DNA of 64,000 nt, from the NCBI GenBank assembly GCA_021779195.1, contig JAJYBB010000012.1, positions 30,780 to 94,779 on the forward strand. Reading direction: 5' to 3'. The DNA comes from Bacteroidota bacterium. Lineage in GTDB: Bacteria; Bacteroidota; Bacteroidia; Bacteroidales; Paludibacteraceae. Positions within the stretch are counted from its first letter, which is position 1. Every line of letters starts with the position of its first letter. Positions 42,107-52,600 of this stretch are shown here, one piece after another. Both the position numbers and the translations under genes were made by a program. The notes beneath the pieces are model-generated. The model saw nothing but the letters and a program-made list of their open reading frames with translations, did no database searches and was not told the DNA's origin.

Positions 42107-43960
42107 ATGAAAGATAAAAATAAAAAAGTCTCACGTTGGGCATGGATTCCTACGCTCTATTTTGCCGAAGGATTACCTTATGTAACCGCAATGACGGTTG
42201 CGGTTATAATGTATAAACGCATGGGGATATCCAATACAGACATTGCCTTGTACACCAGTTGGTTATATTTGCCTTGGGTGATAAAACCTTTCTGGAGTCC
42301 ATTTGTTGATATTATTAAAACTAAACGGTGGTGGATTATTACTATGCAACTTCTGATTGGTGCGGGGATGGCTGGTATTGCGTTTTTAATTCCGATTCCC
42401 TTTTTTTTTCAGGCTACACTGGCTGTTTTTTGGCTGATTGCATTCAGTTCTGCCACACATGATATCGCGGCCGATGGATTTTATATGTTGGCGCTCGATA
42501 GTTCTGAACAGTCATTTTTCGTAGGCATCCGAAGCACTTTTTATCGGTTGGCAATGATTACCGGGCAAGGGTTATTAATTATTGTAGCCGGAAGTATGGA
42601 AAGTATGTCAGGGTTAGAACCATTGCATTTTACCATCGAATCGACCCCCATTAGTCAATCATCATTACCAGCAGATTCACAGCATTTTAGATTGCCGGAA
42701 ACAAATAAAATGACTTTTGTGGCTTTCCCATCACATGTGATGTTGAGCACAAATAATATTTCGTCAGATTCATTACAGAAGATTACCAGCTTTGCTATTG
42801 CCGAAAATCAAAAAAATGGTTTTATTCAACAAGAGAAACAACAGTTGAAACGTGAAAACCAATCCTGGTGGTCAAAAGTCGTATCAACTCCTTTGGGAAA
42901 TTTTATTAAAAAGCATTTTGGTAGGGAGCATAAAAATCTTTTTGCAGGGGATGGTAAAGTTGGGAATGCTGGGTTGGTGGCAATCCGGCTCACAAAACAA
43001 CCTGATGAGGGAAAATCGGTGGTACTAAATTCAGGGTTCTCTGCCGGAGATAAAAGTATTTCGATGATTTCGGGTGAACGATTGGTTTTTACGTCCGAAA
43101 ATTGGAATAAGCCAGCTTATGTTGTTGTGCAATTGGATTATAAATTAAAAAGTCAAGTTTATGCCAATTTCAAAGGTGTTTCGGGCAATATACGGTTAGC
43201 CTGGAGCATTACATTTTTTATTTTAGCGGGATTTTTTATTTTGTTTTTTATCTATCACCGTTTTATTCTACCCTATCCTGATTCTGATCGGCAGTCTGCT
43301 ACCGGAAATTTTAAAGAAATTATCCATAAATTTGGTGAGACTTTCGCATCTTTTTTTCGAAAGGAAGGTATTGCGTTAACGCTTTTTTATCTTTTATTTT
43401 ATCGCTTGGGAGAAGCCATGCTGGTGAAAATAGTTTCACCTTTCATGCTTGATGCGCGTGAAGTTGGAGGGCTGGGACTTACAACCGGGCAGGTCGGACT
43501 TGTATATGGAACGGTTGGAATACTTTCGCTCACGCTCGGAGGGATTGTCGGTGGTATCGCTGCTTCGCGCAAAGGATTGAAATTTTGGCTTTGGCCCATG
43601 GCACTGACTATTACGTTACCTCAATTGGTGTATGTGCTGTTATCCACTTTTATGCCTGTAAATATGATTTATGTTTTTATTTCGGTGGCTGTTGAACAAT
43701 TTGGATATGGATTTGGCTTCACAGCCTATATGCTTTATATGATTTATTTTTCGGATGGAGAACATAAAACGGCTCATTTTGCCATCACTACAGGTTTTAT
43801 GGCGTTGGGAATGATGTTGCCGGGCATGATTGCGGGATGGTTGCAGGATTTGATTGGATACCAACACTTTTTTATTTGGGTCATTCTTTGCGCAATTCCA
43901 ACATTGAGCTTAATCCCGTTTATGAAAATTGATAAAAATTATGGAATAAAGAAAGATTAA
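42107..43960 (+). CDS. ampG: AmpG-like muropeptide permease with a large periplasmic insert
   Basis: 617 residues, MFS family. The N-terminal half (YFAEGLPYVTAMTVAVIMYKRMGISNTDIALYTSWLYLPWVIKPFWSP) and AATHDIAADGFYMLAL-type motif are AmpG-like. After about helix 6 comes an insert of ~185 residues (~170-355) holding a beta-sandwich (VAIRLTKQPDEGKSVV, FTSENWNKPAYVVVQ). The C-terminal helices follow. In other bacteria AmpG imports GlcNAc-anhydroMurNAc peptides. It closes the plus-strand salvage genes and is followed by a terminator. Confidence 0.85.
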   Translation: MKDKNKKVSRWAWIPTLYFAEGLPYVTAMTVAVIMYKRMGISNTDIALYTSWLYLPWVIKPFWSPFVDIIKTKRWWIITMQLLIGAGMAGIAFLIPIPFFFQATLAVFWLIAFSSATHDIAADGFYMLALDSSEQSFFVGIRSTFYRLAMITGQGLLIIVAGSMESMSGLEPLHFTIESTPISQSSLPADSQHFRLPETNKMTFVAFPSHVMLSTNNISSDSLQKITSFAIAENQKNGFIQQEKQQLKRENQSWWSKVVSTPLGNFIKKHFGREHKNLFAGDGKVGNAGLVAIRLTKQPDEGKSVVLNSGFSAGDKSISMISGERLVFTSENWNKPAYVVVQLDYKLKSQVYANFKGVSGNIRLAWSITFFILAGFFILFFIYHRFILPYPDSDRQSATGNFKEIIHKFGETFASFFRKEGIALTLFYLLFYRLGEAMLVKIVSPFMLDAREVGGLGLTTGQVGLVYGTVGILSLTLGGIVGGIAASRKGLKFWLWPMALTITLPQLVYVLLSTFMPVNMIYVFISVAVEQFGYGFGFTAYMLYMIYFSDGEHKTAHFAITTGFMALGMMLPGMIAGWLQDLIGYQHFFIWVILCAIPTLSLIPFMKIDKNYGIKKD

Positions 43961-43993
43961 TTTCGTACATTTATTTGAAATTATAATCTAAAA

Positions 43994-44028
43994 AAATGGC
44001 TGATTATATTATTTATAATCAGCCATTT
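43994..44028. terminator. 14-bp terminator shared by the AmpG gene and tRNA-Gln
   Basis: AAATGGCTGATTAT (43994-44007) and ATAATCAGCCATTT (44015-44028) pair perfectly with a 7-base loop. The minus strand continues into TTTTTT, so it ends the tRNA transcript; it can also end the AmpG message. Confidence 0.85.
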
Positions 44029-44034
44029 ATGATG

Positions 44035-44105
44035 TTGTCTTACTAGGATTCGAACCTAGACAGGCAGATCCAGAAACTGCAGTGCTACCATTACACCATA
44101 AGACA
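44035..44105 (-). tRNA. tRNA-Gln(CUG)
   Basis: Minus strand: acceptor TGTCTTA with TAAGACA (perfect, U1-A72 as in tRNA-Gln), D-stem GTGT/GCAC, anticodon loop TTCTGGA (anticodon CTG, reads CAG), T-arm CTAGG-TTCGAAT-CCTAG, discriminator A. No encoded CCA. The top pair of the anticodon stem is U31-U39, a mismatch. Confidence 0.92.
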
Positions 44106-44123
44106 ATTCACGTTTTAGGACGA

Positions 44124-44153
44124 CAAAATTACAATTTTTTTTTGTGAATACAA
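44124..44153 (-). promoter_or_regulatory. promoter of tRNA-Gln, TTG-N19-TAATTTTG
   Basis: Minus strand TTG (44153-44151), a 19-base spacer and TAATTTTG (44131-44124), 18 bp before the tRNA 5' end. The rest of 44154-44312 shows nothing. Confidence 0.75.
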
Positions 44154-44312
44154 TGTATGAACCTAAAAAATGATGCTTCAATTAGTCGATAAAACGCGAT
44201 ATTGCTATATTTTTCATTCCTGATTTGGTATCGAAAGCAAGTAAAGGCAAATGGTTTGATTGAATTTGTTTTCTAAATTTTACCGATTTGATTGCGCTGA
44301 AATGTGAAAATA

Positions 44313-44343
44313 AAAGCGCGACGTCATCTCAACGTCACGCTTT
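44313..44343 (-). terminator. terminator of the pectin locus operon
   Basis: A 12-bp stem (44313-44324 with 44332-44343, one G-U) and a 7-base loop, followed on the minus strand by a T-rich TTTTATTTTC. It lies 79 bp after the GH28 stop codon. Confidence 0.8.
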
Positions 44344-44422
44344 CGAGCATACAATCACTAATAATCTAAACTATTAAAAAACTATTTCGTAAACAAGACC
44401 TTTATTAAATTTTGAAGGCATA

Positions 44423-46063
44423 TTATTTTGACCGTACAATTTTTTGATTCTCTATAGTTGTTGGGAGTTGAATATTTGAGGATTTTCCTGAAATACTTAC
44501 TACTTCTTTCAAACTATCGGGACAATAAAATTCTTTTAAGTCAAAATTTTTTACATTTCGAAGAATGAGTGCAGGACCTTCGGAAGGAATAATATGAATA
44601 TTTTTGAATTCAATTCCGTTCGATTCGGCTAATTCAGCGCCATATTGTGAAGAGATATAGGCGTTTTCAACCTTAATATTCGAAATGTTCATTTCAGGTA
44701 ACCCATTGAAAAACATAGCGCGTCGTGAATCACGTGAAACGATATTTTTGACGAAGATATTCCTGAAAACAGGGGTTTTATTTGTTACTTGAGGAATCTC
44801 ATTTTCTGCAGGTTGCTTGTCTCCATCATCTAATGATTCAGATGCAGATTTTCCCCCGTAATATAAATCGAACAAAAATGAATCGGTTACAATATCAAAC
44901 ATGTAAATATCACTAATGTATATATTTTCCACAATACCGCCACGTCCTCTATTACTTTTGAATCGCAAGCCTACATCGGTGCCTAAAAACTGGCAATTTC
45001 GTACCGAAATATTTCGAACACCTCCTGACATTTCGCTACCCACAACAAAGCCACCATGTGCTTGAAATACTTTACATCCATCTACTACGACATTTTCGGT
45101 AGGGCGTGCTCGTCGACGACCTTCTTCATCTTTTCCTGATTTGATGCATATTGCATCATCGCCCACATCAAAAATACTGTTTACAATCAGTACGTTTTTA
45201 CACGATTCTACATCAATGCCATCCCCATTTTGAGCAAAAGCAGGATTGCGGGCAAAAATCCCATCAACAATTAGGTTCTCGCACATCATGGGATGGATAT
45301 CCCAACTTGGTGAATTTTCGAACAATATGCCTTGAAGTAAAATGTTTTTACATTCAATAAAACTGATCATTACGGGACGCAGAAAATCTTTTATTTCATT
45401 CCATTGCGAATCAGTTAAATTGCCGCGGGGCACATTCATGTCGCTCATACCTTGTCCTTTCAAAGCCCCTTCTGATGGATACCAACTGGTTGGATCTTTT
45501 AAAATGCCCCCTGATTTTATTGTTTTTTTCCATTGTGAATCGGTTACTTTCGATTTTTTGAGAGGTCGCCAAGCATCTCCCGAACCGTCAATTGTCCCTT
45601 CGCCGGATATGGCAACATTGGTTAAATTCCGTCCTGAAATTGGCGACTGACAACGGCGTGTTTCTAAACCTTCAAAAAATGTATTAACTAAGGGATATAA
45701 ATTCAAATCGGGAGAAAATAGGATCAATGCTCCTTTTTCGAGATGAAGATCGATGTTTGATTGAAGTACAATGGGTCCGGTAAACCATACTCCCGCAGGC
45801 ACGATTAATTTACCTCCGCCTTTTGCTGCAAGGGATTGAATAGCTTTGCTGAAGGCATTGGTATTTAGTGTGTTCCCATCTCCGATACCACCAAAATCAG
45901 TAATGCTAACTTGTTGGTTTTTGAATAGTGGTTTCGTTACTCGAACTATCTGGTTTGGAACATGCTGATAATATTTTTGATAAACGTCATTCGTTTTTGC
46001 ACAAATATTTGGCAGAAATAAAGTTGAAAATGCGAATACTATAAATTTCTTTTTCAAGCACAT
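44423..46063 (-). CDS. GH28 polygalacturonase-type glycoside hydrolase
   Basis: 546 residues with a signal (MCLKKKFIVFAFSTLFLPNICA). N-terminal pectate-lyase-like start (ITDFGGIGDGNTLNTNAFSKAIQSLAAKGGGKLIVPAGVW), then the right-handed beta-helix. Active-site motifs: ENSPSWDIHPM, the Asp of NGDGIDVES, the Asp pair in DVGDDAICIKSG, the GSEMSGG form of the GHG motif (usual in exo-acting GH28) and LRFKSNRGRGG (RxK motif). It should hydrolyse galacturonan, probably exo, after the esterase acts. It is the last gene of the SusCD operon, 118 bp after the DUF5123-like gene. Confidence 0.92.
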   Translation of the reverse strand: MCLKKKFIVFAFSTLFLPNICAKTNDVYQKYYQHVPNQIVRVTKPLFKNQQVSITDFGGIGDGNTLNTNAFSKAIQSLAAKGGGKLIVPAGVWFTGPIVLQSNIDLHLEKGALILFSPDLNLYPLVNTFFEGLETRRCQSPISGRNLTNVAISGEGTIDGSGDAWRPLKKSKVTDSQWKKTIKSGGILKDPTSWYPSEGALKGQGMSDMNVPRGNLTDSQWNEIKDFLRPVMISFIECKNILLQGILFENSPSWDIHPMMCENLIVDGIFARNPAFAQNGDGIDVESCKNVLIVNSIFDVGDDAICIKSGKDEEGRRRARPTENVVVDGCKVFQAHGGFVVGSEMSGGVRNISVRNCQFLGTDVGLRFKSNRGRGGIVENIYISDIYMFDIVTDSFLFDLYYGGKSASESLDDGDKQPAENEIPQVTNKTPVFRNIFVKNIVSRDSRRAMFFNGLPEMNISNIKVENAYISSQYGAELAESNGIEFKNIHIIPSEGPALILRNVKNFDLKEFYCPDSLKEVVSISGKSSNIQLPTTIENQKIVRSK

Positions 46064-46181
46064 GAGATTTAGCGTATATGGTTGATAATATTTTTTTGCA
46101 TTGTTTGTGTTCTATTGTATGGTTTGTGAAGCAAAGGGATATTTGTTCCTCTAAAATTGAAACAAATATCCCATCAATAAT

Positions 46182-47780
46182 TTATTGAAGCATACTTCCT
46201 GCTATACCTTTTCCAACGAATGTGTTATCTTTCAGTTTAAAGTTGCCATTTGCTGGGTCTATCCAAAGTGAAGTTGATAAGCCATTATAAGCCGTCATTT
46301 GTGGTTTAATAGAAGAACTTGTTGTGCCAGCAGGTATCGGATCGTCAACATAATCAGAAGTGTAATAGCTTCCCGAAATTGATAAAGTTCCGCTTGTTCT
46401 AACTCCATTCGCTCCACTTGTACTACCTGTCATTCCGAAAATACAGTTTTGAATATTTACTCCAATGCCTACCGTTGCATTGTTTGTGTCAATTAAATAT
46501 CGGGCTGAGCCTGGATCCTGCATCCCTTTGTTGATGGAGCAATTTAAAATATTAATTGAATTCACTGTCTGATTCTGACGCAGTACCAATGATCCTTTGA
46601 AATTATAAACCGTACAGTTAATAAAATTAATATTGTTGAATAAGTCGGCTGAGTTACTATTCACAACAGCATAAGTGCTCGAAAAGCCAATGTCGTTAAT
46701 TACACAACTGTTGAAAGTTAATGTGTCAATTACCTGATTCTTGTTCCCTTGTAATCGCATCGGAGTATTACCAAAATTATGCATATTGCAGTTTTTAAAC
46801 GACAAGGAACTTACTGTAGTTTTTACATTGTTATTGAATAAATAACCAATTTTTGTAGCAGCCGTATTATTGTCGCAATATCCGGTAAAGTCAATATTTT
46901 CAAATTTTACAAATCCGATTGTCGATCCGTCAGTAAAGCCAAGCATACTCGAGGTAGTTGTTGCACCACTTGTCAAGCAGATTATTGGTTTGCTGATTGA
47001 GTTTAAACCACGAATTTTAATATTCTGAGTAAATCGAAACGTGCCGGTTCCCATTGAGAATACAGCTCCAGGAGCCAGAACAAGTATTTGCCCGGCTGAG
47101 GCGTTGGTGATGGCGGTAGGCAAATCATCTCCACTATTAACGAAAACATCCCCTTCTATCACAAAAGAAACGGTGCCACGCAAAATGCTGTTTTTGAAAA
47201 TTTGAATGTTATACGTCGAGTTGGGTAAATTGCTGATTATTTTTTCACCGGCTGTTGCTTCGGCACTCGAAATTGTTTCTGTATTGCTTGTATTATTAGC
47301 ATCAGTAAGAATTAATTTTGTAACTGAAGCTCCAGGCAGCCATTTCACATCTATTGTATTTAATGCTGTCATATTTGTTGAATAACCATTGAAAAGATTT
47401 TCTTTTGGAGTAGAAAAAGTTAAAATTTCATTAAACTTTGAATCTTTCTTTGGATCAGTTGCATTGGCTCTGATTCGTGCATAGTAAGTTGTAGCTCCTG
47501 CCAAATCAGATACAAACGAAGTTGTTGATAATGTTGTGTCAATCTCATTCGTTGTAAAAGTTGAATCTTTGCCTATTTGTAATGTGTACGACATAGCACT
47601 ATCCACAGAAGCCCAACTGATGGTAGCCGTAATTCCTTGCGTACTTGCTGTGAAGTTAACTGGACGAAAAAGACGCGGTAAAACCTGAATGTCTGCTTCC
47701 TCTTTACATGAAGAAAATAACCCTGCAACAGTAATGAGAGCGATAATTACAGGAAGAAATATATTTTTTATATTTTTCAT
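46182..47780 (-). CDS. DUF5123/DUF4957-type beta-helix lipoprotein of the pectin locus
   Basis: 532 residues. Lipoprotein signal MKNIKNIFLPVIIALITVAGLFSSC. Residues ~38-130 are a fibronectin type III domain (FTASTQGITATISWASVDSAMSYTLQIGKDS). From ~215 to the end is a right-handed parallel beta-helix (GQILVLAPGAVFSMGTGTF, KFENIDFTGYCDN, FKNCNMHNFGN, FINCTVYNFKG). Such proteins lie next to SusCD in pectin loci and are thought to bind or act on pectin at the surface. No catalytic motif is recognised. It begins 23 bp after SusD. Confidence 0.82.
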   Translation of the reverse strand: MKNIKNIFLPVIIALITVAGLFSSCKEEADIQVLPRLFRPVNFTASTQGITATISWASVDSAMSYTLQIGKDSTFTTNEIDTTLSTTSFVSDLAGATTYYARIRANATDPKKDSKFNEILTFSTPKENLFNGYSTNMTALNTIDVKWLPGASVTKLILTDANNTSNTETISSAEATAGEKIISNLPNSTYNIQIFKNSILRGTVSFVIEGDVFVNSGDDLPTAITNASAGQILVLAPGAVFSMGTGTFRFTQNIKIRGLNSISKPIICLTSGATTTSSMLGFTDGSTIGFVKFENIDFTGYCDNNTAATKIGYLFNNNVKTTVSSLSFKNCNMHNFGNTPMRLQGNKNQVIDTLTFNSCVINDIGFSSTYAVVNSNSADLFNNINFINCTVYNFKGSLVLRQNQTVNSINILNCSINKGMQDPGSARYLIDTNNATVGIGVNIQNCIFGMTGSTSGANGVRTSGTLSISGSYYTSDYVDDPIPAGTTSSSIKPQMTAYNGLSTSLWIDPANGNFKLKDNTFVGKGIAGSMLQ

Positions 47781-47803
47781 TTTTCTTTGATTTTTAAATA
47801 GTT

Positions 47804-49672
47804 TTAGTTGTCATAACCATAATCATTCGAAATCAAGCCATTGCTGCTTACAATAATTTGGTGGAAAATTGGTAATAACTGCCGTTTATCAGGATTCCCA
47901 AGATACATATTATTGATAAATCCATCACTCAGGTAATAATCTACCGGTGTTGAACTCATTGCTTGAGTCCACGATTTTGAAACCCAGCCTCCAGTTGGGT
48001 CAGTCGTGGTTTTATCATCAGTTTCCCCTCGGTTAAGTCCATATATTTCGAGTACTCTTTCGCCATTTGAAATTGAGTTGTCGACTTTATAACGATAATA
48101 TAGGGTTGAAGGAACTGCGGCATAATTACCTGTACCGTTTCTTAAAGCAGTAAGATTTGTTTCAGACTGATCGATGGCTGATTTAAGCATTCCCCAACGT
48201 TCCAAATCATATTTCCGAATATTTTCGCCGCAAAATTCGAATGCTCTTTCGTTTTTTAAATTATCTAACGTTAAAGGCAAATAATTTACAGATGCTTTAT
48301 AATCGGTAACCGTTTGACCGAAAGCTCTGGCTCTTACTTGATCAAACATGGCTTGTCCTTCGTTTCCATGTAAGAACAAGTCGGCTTCAGCGAACATCAA
48401 AAGTACATCGGCATAACGAAGTACGATAGGCGAAACACCGTCATCGGTACCCGAAATAGGTGTTTTTACCCATTCTGCACGCCATTTGGCAATGTTGAAT
48501 CCGATAATTCCGGCTGATAGAGATTGTTCTATTACACCAAGTGTACTGTTTTTGCTTGCTTTATAGGGTACGACGGTTACATCGCGTCGGGTGTCGGAAG
48601 AATTGAAATCGTAAAAGAAACTGGGTGTAACTTTGAACTGACCGCCGATTGATACGGTATTATTTTTCCCATCCGGATCGCGAGGTAAACCTAAATTATA
48701 TACCATTCGTCCACGCAACCCCATATTGTAGGGTAATTCCCAAATTGTTTCACGTCCTTGAGTTTCAACATCCTGACATTGTTCGTAAAAAATGTTTTTA
48801 AAACTTGGGTCCAAATGATAGATATTATCGCTGATTATGTCTTTACAGGCGTTTCTGGCAATGGTATAAAGTTCACTTCTACGAGTATCGGAGGCAGTAA
48901 TTATAATTTGTGCATCGGTTGTACCTAATGGTCGCATTGAATATCCTGCAGCCGAAAGACAAATGCGGGCGAGCAATCCGCGTGCTGCATCCTGACTTAC
49001 CCGTTTTACAGAAGCCGTGTAGGTTGAGTTGGCAGGTTCAAGAACTGTAACCGCTTCTTGTAAATCTTTGATTATCTGATTATAAATACTGTCTCTATTT
49101 GTTTTTGGCATATAAATAGTTGCTTGTCGAACCGGATCAAAACGAGCAGGAACATCTCCCCACCATTTTATCAAATCATAATAGAAGTAGGCACGCATGG
49201 TCAACGCTTCACCTAAGAAATGTCCCATTACGTTTCCAGCTGCAGGATTTCCGTATTTTCTAATGCCATCGATGGCTAAATTTGCCCGTTCGATACCTTG
49301 ATAAATTCGACTCCATGGATTGGCCGCATCTGAGTTGTTGTAACCATCTCCAATCGTGGCGTTTGAATTGTACAATGCAAAATAGTCATCTGATTTTGTT
49401 GATGATAGTACAGCTCCGTTCGACCAGCCCGAACGATATTCGATATCAGTATTGAGCCCCATTTGTAACCAAAGCCGGTTGCGGTATGAGTTATTTTGAC
49501 CGATAATGTCATAAATTGCCGAAATGGCTTTATTAGTCGAATCGGGATTGCTGAAAACCACATCATCGCTAAGCATTGAGTTACTTGAAACTTGTAACAT
49601 ATCGGTACATGATGAAGTGATGGCAGCAAGAAAAAGACTAATTGCAAAATATAGAATGCGTTGTTTTTTCAT
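47804..49672 (-). CDS. SusD/RagB-family surface glycan-binding lipoprotein
   Basis: 622 residues. Lipoprotein signal ILYFAISLFLAAITSSC. SusD domains: N-terminal 'SDDVVFSNPDSTNKAISAIYDIIGQNNSY', TPR-like core 'GNVMGHFLGEALTMRAYFYYDLIKWWGDVPA' and C-terminal IVLRYADVLLMFAEADLFL. The long family length is normal for pectin-type SusDs. It lies 12 bp after SusC. It should cap the SusC transporter and bind oligogalacturonides, by context. Confidence 0.95.
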   Translation of the reverse strand: MKKQRILYFAISLFLAAITSSCTDMLQVSSNSMLSDDVVFSNPDSTNKAISAIYDIIGQNNSYRNRLWLQMGLNTDIEYRSGWSNGAVLSSTKSDDYFALYNSNATIGDGYNNSDAANPWSRIYQGIERANLAIDGIRKYGNPAAGNVMGHFLGEALTMRAYFYYDLIKWWGDVPARFDPVRQATIYMPKTNRDSIYNQIIKDLQEAVTVLEPANSTYTASVKRVSQDAARGLLARICLSAAGYSMRPLGTTDAQIIITASDTRRSELYTIARNACKDIISDNIYHLDPSFKNIFYEQCQDVETQGRETIWELPYNMGLRGRMVYNLGLPRDPDGKNNTVSIGGQFKVTPSFFYDFNSSDTRRDVTVVPYKASKNSTLGVIEQSLSAGIIGFNIAKWRAEWVKTPISGTDDGVSPIVLRYADVLLMFAEADLFLHGNEGQAMFDQVRARAFGQTVTDYKASVNYLPLTLDNLKNERAFEFCGENIRKYDLERWGMLKSAIDQSETNLTALRNGTGNYAAVPSTLYYRYKVDNSISNGERVLEIYGLNRGETDDKTTTDPTGGWVSKSWTQAMSSTPVDYYLSDGFINNMYLGNPDKRQLLPIFHQIIVSSNGLISNDYGYDN

Positions 49673-49684
49673 TGTAATATAGTT

Positions 49685-52600
49685 TTAGAAAGTGATGTTA
49701 ACTCCAATATTGTATGAACGACTTTTAGGATAGGCCGAATAATCTACTCCGGGCGTTGCCGGTGTTGAACGGCGGGTGTCAACTTCAGGATCGTATCCAC
49801 TATATTTTGTTAACAATAAAAGATTGTATCCTGTTGCATAAACTCTAAGCTGTTGAACATAAAATTTCTTAGTAATTTTTTTTGGTATAGTGTATCCAAT
49901 AGTCATATTGTTCAATCGCAAGAACGAACCATCTTCTATTGCCCATGAGGTGGTGGCATATCTACCCGTAGGTGAAGCCCACATATTAGCATTGGCGTTC
50001 ATGGTGTTCAAAATTGCAGGATCGGTTATTCTGTTACCGGTGGCCCAATCAATTTGAGTGTATGAATTGGCTGTAATTCCCAACATGTTCCTATATTTAT
50101 AAAATTCAGTTGTTAATTCAATTTTGCTTGCATTATAAATATTATTGCCATATACCCAGTTGAAGTTTAAGCTTGCATCCCAGCCTTTGTAAGTGGCAGT
50201 AAACGAAAATGCACCAAAATGTTTCGGGTTTGTGTTGCCGATTAAAGCTTTGTCAGCCAAGGTAATTTTACCATCTCCGTCCATATCTTTAAGTTTCATA
50301 GCGCCTGGACCCCAAGTTAAACCATCGATCGAACTGTTATCAACAAATTTGTTCCCTTTGGCATCAGAGTAGGTTTTGGTGGCTGCATCGTAATTTGTGT
50401 ATTTGGCAGCATTCATAACCCATTTGGTCCCAGTCCACGAAAAATCGTCCGCTGAATACATGCCATTGTTAACGTAACCATAAATTAAGCCTACCGGATT
50501 TCCAGGAGATACCATGAAACTATTAGAAGCTTCGGAGTAACTTGTCCAGGCTTCGTTGAACGGATAGCTCGTAAGATTTCCGAGTTTAACCACTTCATTC
50601 CGGTTCATGCTAATGTTGAATGCAAAATTCAAATTGAAATCTTTGGTTTGAACCAATGCTGCGTTTAAAGATACTTCAATTCCTTTGTTTAATGTGGTGG
50701 CTGTATTTTGCCACTGGCTTGTATATCCTATTCCTCCTATATTCATTAATATCAATGCATTATAAGTGTTGTTCGAATATGCTTCTACCGATCCGTTTAA
50801 TCTGTTATTTAAAACTCCAAAATCTAAACCTACATTGCGCGTTACAGTTGTTTCCCATTTTAAATCCGGATTTGCCATGGTGCTTCCTGCAGTAAGGATA
50901 TTCGGAAAATCATTTGTAGGCAAATAATTGGAATGGGAAGAAGTGTAAACTCTTTTGAATGCAGTGTTATCAATATTGTTGTTCCCTGCTTCGCCATAGC
51001 TTGCTCTCAATTTTAAATTCGAAAGCCAGTTTTGTGCTGCTTGCATGAAAGGTTCTTCAGAAATTCTCCAACCTGCTGACAATGAAGGGAAATATCCCCA
51101 TTCATTCCCGTTCGAAAATTTACTCGAACCATCAGCCCGGAAAGTTACAGCTAATAAATAACGATCGAAAATATCGTAGTTCAACCGTCCGAAATAAGAG
51201 AACATGCGTTCATCGGGATTGTAGAAATGAATCGTACTCACATTGGTTCCCTGCGAAAGATTGTTCCATACATCTTGCGACATATAGGTTTGTGGAAACG
51301 CTTCTAAATCTTTGAAAATATAGTCGGAAGAGCGAATATAAGTTTCTTGTCCTAAAATGACATTTAAATTTTGACCTTCAAATAAGTTGTCTTTTTTATA
51401 GTTTAATACGTTTGAATTTTCAAAAGTTCTATAGTCGGTGTTTTGCAGGAATGTTGCAGGGGCGTAAGCGTTGTTTCTTTTTAACGAACCGCCATTTGTA
51501 ACATAATAGGATGTCAAACCATAGAAACGATTATCAATTTTATACGTGTTTGTATAACCAAAAGTGCTGTTCAGGGTTAAGTTTTTTAGGATGTCGATCG
51601 TAATGCCACCATTCAAATTGAAATCTTTACTGTTCTGATACCGGTTGTTGTCCTGTGTAGCTTCAAGCGGTGAGTATAAACTGGCACGTGCATCAGGATT
51701 ATCGCTTTGCAAAACCATATTTTTCAACGGAATGGGGGTGTATATTACCGCGTTTTTTACGCGCGAATCGGAAGTCGATTTTTCCATTCCGGTTTGGTCG
51801 TTGGCACCTGAGCCATTCACTATGGTTGCTGCATATCGGGATGAGAAGTCGAGATGTAGCCATTTGAGGGGATTATACTTTAATTTTAAACTGATATTGT
51901 TGCGATTAAAGTTCGACATGTACATAATGGCTTTGTCGTACATATAACTGTAATTTGCCATGTAACTGAATGTCTTGGTTCCTCCGCTCAACGAGAGGGT
52001 GTGGTTTTGAGTATAACCGGGTTTTCCAAAGGTTTCCTGTTGCCAGTTTGTACCTTTCATATAATTAAATAAATCAATATCGCCGTAATTGCCGAAATAA
52101 CTTTCGTAATCAGATGAGACTGTATTTCCCAGCAATGCTCTTTCATATTGTTTTTGAGCAAATTGATATGGAGTAAGAACGCTTAAAAGTTTTGAAACTT
52201 CTTTGTAACCCACATACCCATTGTAAGATACAGAGATTTTCCCTTGTGTGGCATTTTTGGTGGTGATAATAATTACACCGTTTGCTCCACGTGAACCGTA
52301 AATAGCCGTGGAAGATGCATCTTTAAGAACGGTTATATCTTGAATTTCGGACGGAGCAATGTCGCGTATATCATCTTTAATAAATCCGTCAACTACATAA
52401 AGCGGAGAGTTGCTTTGGGTAATTGATCCGCCTCCCCGAACTCTGATTTTAATGTCAGCATCAGGCGAACCTTCTGTAGTAGTAACCTGAACACCAGGTA
52501 ATTTTCCGGTAAGCGCTTCGGCAACATTTGATACAGGTATGTCTTTGAGCTGTTTCTCGTCGACCGAAGAAATTGAACCTGTCAGATCTTTCTTTTTCTG

